DNA of 64,000 bases from Ascidia mentula. Its lineage: Eukaryota > Chordata > Ascidiacea > Phlebobranchia > Ascidiidae. The notes below the pieces were generated by a model. It was not told the origin of the DNA, searched no databases, and was given only the letters and a program-made list of their open reading frames with translations. The position numbers and the translations under genes were made by a program. The DNA is taken from assembly GCA_947561715.1 (NCBI GenBank), contig OX387201.1, positions 17,002,001-17,066,000 on the forward strand, written 5' to 3'. Numbering within the stretch: the first letter of the stretch is position 1; each line of letters starts with the position of its first letter. This document shows positions 31,174 to 40,706 of this stretch, one piece after another.

Positions 31174-32575
31174 TTAATTGTATCCATTCTGGCGAAAAAA
31201 CTGAGCCCTAGCAACGACATCATTAGAGTAATCATTATGGTTTGTTCCTTTATCCAGTTTGTCCCAGGAGCGAACGTTGCGAATGCCAAAGTTGTAAGCA
31301 GCAATTCCGCCTCGCAGTTGCTGATCAACTCTCCAGGTGGGGAATTTTGCTTGGACTTGAACAATAAAGTTGATCAGGATCTGTGTGCCTTGGAGTACGT
31401 GGGTCAGAGAATTCCAATCTCCTTTTAATTTGTGATATCGTTTGTCAATCTGTAACACAAAAGATTCTTGACGTTGACAAAAGATGTGTTACGATGCAGA
31501 AAACATGCACAGTACCTTCGTATAGAACAGCACACAAACATTATTATATTGATTATTTGATGTGAGATATGCGTAAAACTGTAAAGTGCCAGATTTCGAG
31601 TGTAAGATCATTTAGATTATCAAGAATGTCTACAAATCAAACGAAAATAAGGGTTTTTAACTCTTACGATCAACTTTTCTGTGTTTAAAATTTCAAGCAG
31701 GGCGCCATGCATTTGCAACACAGGTTTGTTCGTACGACCTTTTCGGTGTTAATTTTGTATTTTTTTTATGTAAATTTGTATCTTCTAAGTATCCGATTCA
31801 TACCATTTTTTTGTTCGCAAATGTCACATTACCTGCATCAAACCCCAGGCGTTTCCATGGTCACCCCAGCCGTTCACCAATGCCTTTCCGGCCCGACTTT
31901 CACGACTGATGATTCCTGCAACATGAAAACATTCCCAATGCAAATTTCAACACACATCGACCTAATGAATAATTTGTTTATAACCATTGCGAACGTGGGT
32001 TGGTTGGTGTCATAGTAAATACAGACAGAATCATACTGTGGAGGCGATTAAAATACCTGCTATGACAGCGGGGTCCATGTAACTGCTTGTGGCTGCCCTT
32101 AGTATGATTGACTTGTATCTATTCATTGCGGTAAGATCTGCTGAAGCCATTTCATAGGAGGCCGGAACCCCTGCATTGAAAAAAATACTACTGTAAAAGC
32201 AAAGTGATTGAAGGGAGTAAAACATTTTGTGCAGCCAAAAGCCAATATGCTGACCATTCTTAGGAAGACGTTTCGAACAATCCTGCTGGTATTGTATAAT
32301 GGTATTAGCGTTGTCTTTCTTATTCAAAGTTATCAACTCCATGCTGTTCGCACCACAGTAAACACAAACTGCTAAAGTAATTAAAGCGAAACGAACAAAC
32401 CGTCGTAAGTTAAGTTGTCACTTTTTGCTGTTTTCCAAGAAGCTCCGGTTGGAGAAAGGTTACCGATGTTGCCGTACTTTCCATGGAAGCCAACACCGTA
32501 TTTTTGTACTTCCACCAACAACTTACTTTCGGTGCAGGAAAGTCCAACCAAGAGCATTAGCAAGAAAATGTTCAT
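31174..32575 (-). CDS. LYG: Goose-type lysozyme, four exons, complete
   Basis: Secreted lysozyme (GH23 goose type) cleaving peptidoglycan, an innate immunity or digestive enzyme. Exons on minus: 32401-32575, 32057-32170, 31833-31915, 31174-31449, all with GT/AG introns of 230, 141 and 383 bp and matching phases, giving 215 residues. Residues 1-17 form a signal peptide ([17 protein letters not shown]). Then YGNI...TTGAS-like [64 protein letters not shown] and [15 protein letters not shown]. Catalytic residues E102, D115 and D126 have the 13- and 11-residue spacing of goose lysozyme E73, D86, D97. The mature part has no cysteine. An earlier in-frame ATG (32599) is less likely because it precedes the signal peptide. 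Confidence 0.93.
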
Positions 32576-32599
32576 GGTTATAGAGCGGTAATCTATCAA

Positions 32600-33529
32600 C
32601 TCAACTCCCGAGTCAGGTGTGAATTAATCTAACAGTCAAGCTTTCTAACGTAACAACTTCCTGGCCACGCAGCTGGTGTGAGCAATGAGGAAGTTAGGTT
32701 GCACTGTGATTGCAAACCTCTTTGTCTGGTGCAAAATTTTAATTAGTTGCAAATTATGTGGCAAAAGCCTTTTCCGATATTGAAATTTCACCAAACAAAG
32801 TTTTCCAAAAAATTATCACAACCTAGAAAATAAACCTAATCCACCTGGAATCATTAACATAAGACTTATCCATGACTCGACAACCTGTTGGTTAAGCAGT
32901 TCGCAGTCAGCGAAAGAATTTTTCAGTAAAAACAAAAATCATATGAATAAAAATACGCGCCTTGATAATGACTAATCATAACACTTGTAGCTTCAACAGC
33001 ACCACACCCCTGTCTGAATTTGTTATTCTCACATCTCACTTGTATTTTGAGACCTCGCTCCGAAATGTCAGGAAAAGGGGACTCAGCCAGCGCGTACGAT
33101 GCCAATGAACGTATTTCAATGTAAATTAAATTTGCTTCACCAAACAATGAAGTTATGCAATCCCAGTGCAACCAAACTCCCTCAAACGAGCTTTGTGGCC
33201 AGGAAGAGAATGATCATAGTTGCACAGTGGAAAAATTTCAGTCAGATGGGAACTAATCTTACGGTCAAGCTTCTTAAGGACGTAAAAACTTCCTGGTCAC
33301 AGTGCTGGTGTGAGTAATAAGGAAGTTAGATTGCACTGCGAATGCAAAATCTGTTTGTCTGGTGCGAAATTTTAATTAGTTGCAAATTATGCGCAAAGGC
33401 TTTTTTCGTCATTTAAATTTTACTAAGCAAAGTTTTCCAAAAAAGTTAACGCAACCGAGGTAATATCGCAAACCCACCAACAAACAATCAACAATATTTA
33501 ATATATGACCAACAAACCTGCTGGTTAAC
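32600..33529. other. Lysozyme upstream region with internal duplication
   Basis: No gene. A block near 32640-32830 (AACTTCCTGG, GGTGTGAG, GTTTGTCTGGTGC, AATTTTAATTAGTTGCAAATTATG) recurs at 33270-33460 with about 15-20 percent difference. Parts near 32760-32990 recur around 54360-54530. Probably a duplicated lysozyme promoter; the copy at 33270 keeps the same orientation. Confidence 0.5.
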
Positions 33530-34107
33530 AGCAGTACGAATCAAAATGCATAGAAGATATAAATTTACATCGAAAAAATACAAAATTAGCACCGAAAAGG
33601 TCCTATGAACAAATCTGTGTTATATGAGCATGGCGCCCTGCTGAAAATGTTTTAAACACAGAAAAGTTGCACGTAAAATTTTAAACATTTGTTTTTGTTT
33701 AATTTGTAGACATTCTTGATTGTCTACATGATCTTACACTTGAAATCTAGCACTCGAAAGTTTAAGAACCATCATATATATGTCACACAAAATAATCTAT
33801 TTATTAAATTTTTGTGGGCTATTATTTACGAAAATGTATGTGCATGTTTCCTTTCGTAATCTTCCATCAACTATTTGTGTCAAAGAAACTTTTATTTTGT
33901 AGATTGACAAACGATATCACAAGTTCAAGTCCAAGCAAAATTGCCTGGAGTCTTGATCAGCAACTGCAAGGCGGAATTGCTGCTTACAACGTTGGCATTC
34001 GCAACGTTCGCTCCTGGGACAAACTGGATAAAGGATCAATCCATAATGATTACTCCAATGATATCGTTGCCATGGTTCAGTTTTTTCGCCAAAATGGATA
34101 CAATTAG
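33530..34107 (+). pseudogene. Inverted lysozyme pseudogene (intron 3 plus exon 4)
   Basis: Opposite in strand to the intact gene. 33530-33900 matches lysozyme intron 3 in reverse; 33903-34107 matches exon 4, starting IDKRYH after a TAG acceptor and ending [18 protein letters not shown] with a stop. The middle of exon 4 (about 25 residues, the segment after KLKG) is deleted and the frame shifts there. Exons 1-3 with the catalytic residues are absent, so it cannot encode an enzyme. Confidence 0.85.
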
Positions 34108-34136
34108 AGAATATGTGTCTAAGTCAATGCTGTCAA

Positions 34137-34870
34137 ATTAAATTATGCCATTCGGGTTGTCAAAAGTGTAACGTCCCACATGCGACACATAAAGGTATGA
34201 AAATAGTACAGGCTAAACTGGATTGTCGTCGTATATTTAATTGATCTATCTGATAATGGGCTCCCCAATGGTAATGTGAAACAACAAGTGTAATATGTAT
34301 CATATTTATCCTCAATGTCGTTAATTTTGGAATATTAACTGCGCTGCAAAAGACTCTTCCGAAACGATGACCAAATCTTGTGACACCAAAGTAGTAAAAA
34401 CTGTTCTGAAAAGTGGCAGAACCAGTTTAAAACTGTTTTATTATCGTAGATCTAACTATCAAACCGTTAAAATTTTCTTTTTTTGTGAACCCCTGTTCTG
34501 CAATAAACTACCAATGTTGGTTGAATATGGTGCATTAATTAACAACGTTCTATTCACCGCAGCTTAGTAGTTTATGGAGACAATACTAAATTTTGCCTTT
34601 CGGGTTGTCAAAATTGTATAGATAACTACCCACATACGACACATGAGGGGATGAAAGTAGTACAGGCTCAACTGGATGGCCGTCGTAAAGTGAATTGATA
34701 TATCTTGTAAAATAGGCATACTTAGCACTAGTGTTTGTATATAAAGGATAGCTGGCTCCGCAATGGTAATGTGCAACAACAAGTGTAATATGTATCACAT
34801 TTATACTCAATGTCGTTAATTTTTGAAAGTTCAAAATATAATACACTTAAAAGAGTTTGGAGCATCCCTC
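34137..34870 (+). repeat. Direct duplication inside the zinc-finger downstream module
   Basis: 34141-34340 and 34595-34830 share CATTCGGGTTGTCAAAA-like, GTACAGGCT, CAATGGTAATGTG and AACAACAAGTGTAATATGTATC words in the same order. Between them, 34456-34570 matches the downstream module seen at 44514-44640, 51765-51890 and 62590-62700 (ACCGTTAAAA, CAATAAACTACCAATGTTGG). Non-coding; CAATAAA may be a polyadenylation signal of the zinc-finger genes. Confidence 0.65.
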
Positions 34871-34977
34871 GTAAAACATTGTGCTCCAAACAACTGTTTT
34901 GAAACGAGGGCTAAACTTGTGACACTATAGCAGTAAAAATTGATTTGCAAAGTGGTGGAACCAAAAGTCATGAAGGG

Positions 34978-35229
34978 TTAAAAGTGGTAGTTCAGTTTAA
35001 GAGAGTGCAAGATTTTGTGTCTGCTTAGATTTCCACTCTGGCTGAACATTTTCGAACAAAACGTGCACTTTTTTTTTTCTCCAATTTTTCGTTTGTGGAT
35101 TTTGAATGATGGACTTTGATGTTTTTCGCAACGAAATGAATACTCCCCTGTGTGATTGATTTTATGTTTCTCCAGTGAGTCTTTGGTTTGAAACGACTTT
35201 TCACAAATCTTGCAGTGAAATTGTTCCAT
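34978..35229 (-). pseudogene. Zinc-finger gene A, short C2H2 ORF (minus)
   Basis: 83 residues beginning MEQFHCKICEKSFQTKDSLE, colinear with the plus-strand paralogs. Finger 1 is intact (C2H2), position 2 is the degenerate spacer finger, and the third reads KKCTFCSKMFSQSGNLSRHK then ILH. After that the frame enters unrelated sequence and stops, where paralogs have eight or more further fingers. It is the only member on minus, so the array was partly inverted. Most likely a truncated copy, though a short two-finger protein is formally possible. Confidence 0.7.
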
Positions 35230-35335
35230 TTCTGTTTGTTTTGTGTTTTCTTCTTGAACTTCTTGCCTATACTAGCAATGATCTCACGATTCAAAGTTAC
35301 AGCGTAAATGTAAGTCAGTCCTATACTTTTGCTGA

Positions 35336-35640
35336 CTACAAAGCAAATTGATTTTTTTGCACATGTCTGGTAACCATATGAATCAACATAATACGACTAA
35401 TAAAGTTGAAAGATACATCAATATTTAAAGGTTGAAGTGCCAAAGGAAGAAAAAGAAGTTTTGGAGTTGCGATTGAAAGTTTTATGGCGTGGTTGTTACC
35501 TGCAGTGGATGGTGTAGTTCGGCGATTATAAAACACACAGAAAGTGAAAGGACGAGAACACAAAACGTGCCAACTTCCAAGCGGGGGGTTTAAGTCTAAC
35601 AAGTGCACGAGGTGACAAACTGACGGTTGCAATGTTTAGA
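35336..35640 (-). repeat. Zinc-finger upstream module, copy for gene A
   Basis: Shared 5' module of the zinc-finger blocks: CACCTCGTGCACTTGTTAGA, CGCTTGGAAGTTGGCACG, TATAATCGCCGAACTACACC and CTTCCTTTGGCACTTCAACC (minus strand). Here it is open for 98 codons, but other copies carry stops and shifts in that frame, so it is more likely promoter or 5' UTR. Confidence 0.7.
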
Positions 35641-35864
35641 TAAAAATACGACTAAACAACACTTCTAAGTAATGGTTGTGAGTTCGAATCATGAGCATTT
35701 TACAAACAGATGTTCTTAACCATCTAACCATCTCATATCCGAATCTATGATGAAAAAAACAAACATTATGAGTGAATTGTTGCCATCAGTTATATGCTTA
35801 TCCTTATATTGACATTTGTGACAAATTGGTAACGTTTAGAATACATGCAACAAACACAGCCTTA

Positions 35865-35999
35865 GGCCGGGTCCGCACTCATGCTTTGCGCCGGAGGATT
35901 CTTTGTTTGTTTCATTATACACCGGCGTGTGGCCGAAAGCTCGGGACATTGGAACAAACAAAGAATCCGCCGGCGCAAAGCGTGAGTGTGGACCCGGCC
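35865..35999. mobile_element. Palindromic MITE, TTA target duplication
   Basis: 135 bp, ends GGCCGGGTCCGCACTC and its near-perfect complement; the arms pair over about 50 bases including TTTGCGCCGG and GGATTCTTTGTTTG. Flanked by TTA at 35862-35864 and 36000-36002. Ends and 3-bp TTA duplication fit the PIF/Harbinger superfamily; assignment is tentative. Confidence 0.8.
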
Positions 36000-36003
36000 T
36001 TAA

Positions 36004-36749
36004 TTAACGTTTATTGAGCGCTTGCCAAGAATATCTCATTTGTTATGTTTCAAAGAACAAAAATTTTGCAAATGGAAACACTGCTATGGTTAACTCCGAT
36101 AGTGGGAACGGCAGTAGTTTTCGAAAATTGTGTTCTGGTAAATGGCGGTTTGTTGTAGGTTTACGGTTGTACTTTTAAGTTGGTGAGTTAACAAAATCAT
36201 GCATGTGGGCGTAGATGTTATTGAAGTAAATACCAACGATTTTTGGTCAGATATGTTTTTTTCCAAATAAAATGTCGTTAATTTGGAAAATCCAAAACAC
36301 ACCCTCAAAAGAGTTTTGAGCATCCCTCGTAAAACATTGTGCTCCAAACGACTGTTTCAAAACGAGAGCTAAACTATAGTAGTAAAAACTGATTCGGAAA
36401 GTGGCAGGAACAAGAGATATGTTTTTTTTATGATTTTATGGATTTTTTTTTCAATGTAACAAATTTAATGACGCGGTCCATTAGGTGATATTTTGTAATG
36501 GATATAAAAATCAAAAGTTTATGATTTTGCTCTTAAATTGTGAATATTTGCCATTGTGTTCAGTAAATGTAAGGTAAATTTATGGAAGCAAATGATGTGG
36601 TAGGTCTATGGAGGGATGATAATGGTAAAAATAATGATGACTTGTCGGAAAATATTCCAATTTTGATGATGAGCAGAGCTTAGTTTAGCAGTTTCTATGT
36701 TTATACTGATGGATTTGGTAAGTTAGATCAAATACATAGTTTTGAAAAT
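36004..36749 (+). repeat. Segmental repeat, non-coding, copy 1
   Basis: No gene. Recurs at about 47880-48430 and 56380-56760: CATTTGTTATGTTTCAAAGAAC-like, TGGAAACACTGNTATGG, CATGCATGTNGGCGTAGAT, GATTTTTGGTCAGATATGTT and ATGATGAGCAGAGCTTAGTT in the same order. Also includes 36290-36420, a diverged piece of the zinc-finger downstream module (GAGCATCCCTCGTAAAACATTGTG). Confidence 0.7.
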
Positions 36750-38345
36750 GAAAGCCAAAGCTAAAATGCTGTTATACATCAGTAAACGTACCTGCAACTT
36801 AGATCCTACTTCTCCACCAAACACCTATTAGATCTCAAAATTTTGCTTATTAAATTATACAGCAAATACATGTCCAAATTTAAAGCTGAGAGAAAATGCA
36901 ATCCCCATTCTCTCTCCTCACAGCAACTGGCTGCAGTGAACTTCTCAGTGAGTGTAGTTCTCACTGAAATTTTGTCACCGTTTAGGGCTCACCCCTCAAA
37001 CATAAAGGATAGCCGCAATACAGACCTGCAAAACAACATCATGGTGTCTTTTGATGTCAAAAGTATATTTACTAACATACCTCTAGATTACACCATGAAA
37101 CTTTTGTTGGAATTAATATTCACAAAAGATGTTGACAACTTCTGCCTGAATAAGAGGAGGTTAAAATCCTTACTCAATTGGGTCACAAAATCCACAACCT
37201 TCCAGTTCCATGGTGCACTCTACCAGCAGGTTGATGGTGTTGCAATGGGGTCTCCCATTGCCCCTCTCCTAGCTGATGTAATAATGAATCACGTTGTAGA
37301 CAAAGCTCTGCAAAAGACTAGTTTAGCCCAACAACCACTGGCCCTGTTCAGATACGTGGATGACCTTTTCTTGGTTTTCCCTAATCTGCAGTCAATGGAT
37401 GGGTTCTTTTCCATCATCAACAGTGTTCATTGTAATATCTCATTTACTAAGGAACTCGAACAAGACGGGGTTCTTCCATTTCTAGACATACTGGTAGATA
37501 AAAATCAAAAAACTCCTGTCACTTCCGTTTACAGAAAGCCTACCCACACTGGCCTATACACCAAATGGTCTAGTTTCGTGCCTTTCATCTATAAACGAAA
37601 CCTAGTCAATTGCCTTTTACATAGAGCGTACAAAATCTGCTCCACTTACCAAGGATTGCATGCTAAGTATTGCAATATTTCTCGCATGCTCATTACCAAT
37701 GGCTTTCCATCCCATTTCATCTCCACTTGCATTAGGCGTTACCTCAATTGTCGGTATATTACCGTGAACGTGAGCCCACGGACCCCCCCTCCTCAAGCAC
37801 CAACCAAGTACTTGGTATTTCGACTGCCCTTCCTTGGCCCTGTAAACTATAAATACGTCAGGAATTACGACAATTCATTAATACGCGCAGCTTTCTCCCC
37901 ATCAAACTGCGCGCGACCCACCATACCATTTCCCTCTCCAAACTCTTCAACTTTAAAGACAAGCAACAGCTTCTCCATCGCTGTAATGTTGTGTACCAAC
38001 TCACCTGCTCCTGTGGGGCCACTTACATTGGTGAGACCACGCGCAACCTTGCCACTCGCATGAAGGAGCATCATCCTTCTACGAAAGCTGAAAGCGAGGT
38101 CAGCAACCACCTGTGGGAAAATTCGGATCATCACGTTAAATTCAATTCGCCCAAAGTTTTACACACCTTTAACATAAAATCTAAATTACTAATTCTGGAA
38201 ACACTGTACATCCAACACCATAAACCAGCACTGAACGTGGATGATAGCTCAAAACCGCTTTACCTATTCAACATCTAGGTCCGTACAGCAGCCTGACACA
38301 TCGCTAATGATGACGTCGATGCTGTACTCCCATGTTGACACAATG
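36750..38345 (+). mobile_element. Penelope-like element, RT plus GIY-YIG
   Basis: A long frame (36843-38063) with Penelope-type reverse transcriptase motifs: VSFDVKSIFTNIPLD, GVAMGSPIAPLLAD, ALFRYVDDLFLVF and VLPFLDILVD. It is followed in another frame (37991-38278) by a GIY-YIG nuclease: YQLTCSCGATYIGETTRNLA, ETLYIQHHKPALN. RT upstream of GIY-YIG is diagnostic of Penelope-like elements. The change of frame suggests a dead copy. It replaces about 1 kb of the segmental repeat that is intact at 48430-49520; flanking repeat resumes near 38340 with GGGCTGAGCAGAA. Long terminal direct repeats were not seen. Confidence 0.88.
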
Positions 38346-38800
38346 GGCTGAGCAGAAATACAACTTGGTCGAAAATATTAGCATAACATTTTTCCACTTG
38401 TGTATATGATTGCAATCACTAGATGGATTTTTTGCTAATGGATGCTGTGGCAATTGGATTTTAAACAATTAACTTTTCTTGGTTTCTATTATTTACTTGT
38501 GGCAAATGCAAGTTTCATTTATGCATTTTGAAATGTTATGCATGACTGCACATGACAAAGAATAAAATTTATTGCAAATAGACAAACATAATAATTATAA
38601 TATACAGTACTTTAAGTGTTGTATCATTTTTTGTTGTATTTTCAAGCTCATTTTACTATTTTATCACTTTAGAATTTAATTATGAGGGTGTAGTAATCTA
38701 TCATTGCCACACATAATTATTTTTTTCTTTAAATTTAATAATTCTGTACATAGAGGGTTAAGAACATGTGTTTGTAAAATGCTCATGATTCGAACTCACA
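38346..38800. repeat. Segmental repeat continued
   Basis: No gene. Matches 49525-50040 and 57525-58070 (TTTTTCCACTT, TATATGATTGCAATCAC, ATTATGCATGACTGCACATGACAAAG, TAGAGGGTTAAGAACAT). Confidence 0.7.
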
Positions 38801-39150
38801 ACTATTAATCAAAAGTGTTGTTTAGTCGTGTTTTTACCTAATCATTGCAATCCTCAGTTATCACCTCGTGCACTTGTTAGACCCCTCGCTTGGAAGTTGA
38901 CACGTTGTGTGTTCTCGTCCTTTCACTTTCTGTGTGTTTTATAATCGCCGAACTACACCATCCACTGCAGATAACAACCACTCCGTCGAGCTTTTAATCA
39001 CAGTTCCAAAACTTCTTTCTCTTCCTTTGGCACTTCAACCTTTAAATATTGATACATCTTTCAACTTTCTCACATGCAGAACTTTTCAGGTACTCGGATA
39101 CACTCCTACGTACAATATCAGATATACGAATACGTAATTACGGAATTAGT
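38801..39150 (+). repeat. Zinc-finger upstream module, copy for gene B
   Basis: Same module as 35336-35640, on plus, 260 bp ahead of the gene B start. In the frame that is open at gene A there is a TGA here, arguing against a conserved coding exon. Confidence 0.7.
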
Positions 39151-39407
39151 AACGTTATTTCTTGAGATATTTGGTGTGTTTTGACAAAGGCTACACAAAA
39201 CTTGGCAAGAAAGCTGCAGATACTTATAACTTACTTTTTCAAACCTTTGCGGCGTATTATGTCGATTCAAATTGTTTCCAGACAAGTGCAAAATAATCAA
39301 TGTGCTTTGTAGTCAGCAAAAGTATAGGACTGACTTACATTTACACTGTAACTTTGAATTGAGAGATCATTGCTAGTATAGGCAAGAAATTCAAGAAGAA
39401 AACAGAA

Positions 39408-40400
39408 ATGGAACAATTTCACTACAAGATTTGTGAAAAGTCGTTTCAAACAAAAGACTCGCTGGAGAAACATAAAATCAATCACACAGGGGAGCATCAA
39501 AATCCATCCTTCAAAATCCGCAAACGAAAGATTGGAGAAAAACAATATAAGTGCACGTTTTGTTCGAAAATGTTCAGCCAGAGTGGAAACCTAAGCGCGC
39601 ACATTCGTACTCACACTGGAGAGAAACCTTTCAGATGCACTTTTTGTTCAAAGGCGTTCAAGCAAAGATCACAACTAAGCTCACACACTCGGACACATAC
39701 TGAAGAAAAACCTTACAAGTGCATGTTTTGTTCCAAGGTGTTTAGTCAGAAAGGAAATCTAAGCTCACACATTCGGACCCATACTGGAGAGAAACCTTTC
39801 AGATGCGATTATTGCGAAAAGTGTTTCACAGCCAAATGGACACTCAAAGACCATAAACTAACTCATACTGGAGTAAAATCTTTCCGATGCGATTTTTGCG
39901 AAAAGTTTTTCAAAACGGCATCGGAAGTCAATATACACAAACGAACTCATACTCGAGAAAAACCTTATGAATGCACATTTTGTTCGAAAGCGTTCAGCCA
40001 GAAAGGAGATTTGAATGCACACGTTCGAACCCATACCGGTGAGATTCCTTACAAGTGCACATTTTGTTCACAAGGGTTTAACACGAAAGGAAATCTAAGC
40101 AAACACACTCGGACTCATACTGGAGAGAAACCTTTCAGATGCGATTATTGCGAAAAGTGTTTCACAGCCAAAACGACACTCAAAAACCACAAACTAACTC
40201 ATACTGGAGAGAAACCATTCAGATGCGATTTTTGCGAAAAGTCTTTTAAAACGTCATCGCAAGTCAAAATGCACAAACGAACTCACATGGGTGAGAAAAC
40301 TTTCAGATGCACATTTTGTTCAAAATTATTCTGTCAAAAAGGCAATCTGGGTAGGCATATTCGAACTCATACTGGAAAGCGCCCGCTGACCCCCATGTGA
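39408..40400 (+). CDS. Zinc-finger gene B, C2H2 array
   Basis: 330 residues, single exon. Ten intact C2H2 fingers in tandem from about residue 47, joined by TGEKPF/TGEKPY linkers, classic for sequence-specific DNA binding; nuclear transcription factor role is family knowledge. The first finger at residues 5-27 (FHYKICEKSF) has lost its first Cys (Tyr), intact in paralogs, and position 2 is the degenerate spacer (HQNPSFKIRKRKIGEK). No KRAB, BTB, ZAD or SCAN domain. Fingers alternate between CTFCSK and CDYCEK/CDFCEK types, so the array grew by duplicating multi-finger blocks. Start at the ATG shared by all paralogs. A Gypsy element lies 155 bp past the stop. Confidence 0.88.
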   Translation: MEQFHYKICEKSFQTKDSLEKHKINHTGEHQNPSFKIRKRKIGEKQYKCTFCSKMFSQSGNLSAHIRTHTGEKPFRCTFCSKAFKQRSQLSSHTRTHTEEKPYKCMFCSKVFSQKGNLSSHIRTHTGEKPFRCDYCEKCFTAKWTLKDHKLTHTGVKSFRCDFCEKFFKTASEVNIHKRTHTREKPYECTFCSKAFSQKGDLNAHVRTHTGEIPYKCTFCSQGFNTKGNLSKHTRTHTGEKPFRCDYCEKCFTAKTTLKNHKLTHTGEKPFRCDFCEKSFKTSSQVKMHKRTHMGEKTFRCTFCSKLFCQKGNLGRHIRTHTGKRPLTPM

Positions 40401-40554
40401 CGGTTACCGCGTCAATTTAAGCTCGGTTAAAAAATTCTGCTATATAAAAGAACCAATGCTAGCGCAGAATATTGCACAAAAATGTGCCAATCTTACACTC
40501 CAATCGTAGTTGAACTTAAAACTGTTTTATTACCGTGCATCTAGCGATGAAACC

Positions 40555-40706
40555 TGTAGCGACATAATATGTTGTAAAGATGTACCGTCGCAAGTTGTTT
40601 AAGTTTTAGTGCGTGTTGCCTTTTTCTTGCGATTCTCTCACGTGTCATGTGTCACGCCATGTTGGCATCATTCGATTTACTACGAATAAAGAGCAAGCAC
40701 TCCACA
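40555..40706 (+). repeat. Gypsy 5' LTR
   Basis: 152 bp, TGTAGCGACATA...CTCCACA. A candidate primer-binding region TTTTGGTGACCCCGAG follows directly. Confidence 0.9.

Noticed and set aside
31063-31428. 121-codon plus-strand frame over the lysozyme 3' end
   Set aside because: It is the antisense of lysozyme exon 4; the same shadow appears at each exon 4 pseudogene.
35336-35632. 98-codon frame in the zinc-finger upstream module as a conserved first coding exon
   Set aside because: Copies at 38850, 50110 and 63280 carry stops or shifts in that frame.
35660-35740. GAGTTCGAATC, similar to a tRNA B box, repeated ahead of several zinc-finger modules
   Set aside because: No cloverleaf or A box could be fitted on either strand, so neither a tRNA nor a tRNA-derived SINE is claimed.
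39540-40370. Regular 84-bp periodicity that could be taken for a CRISPR-like or satellite array
   Set aside because: The period is exactly one C2H2 finger (28 codons), the frame is open throughout and repeats encode CxxC...HxxxH.
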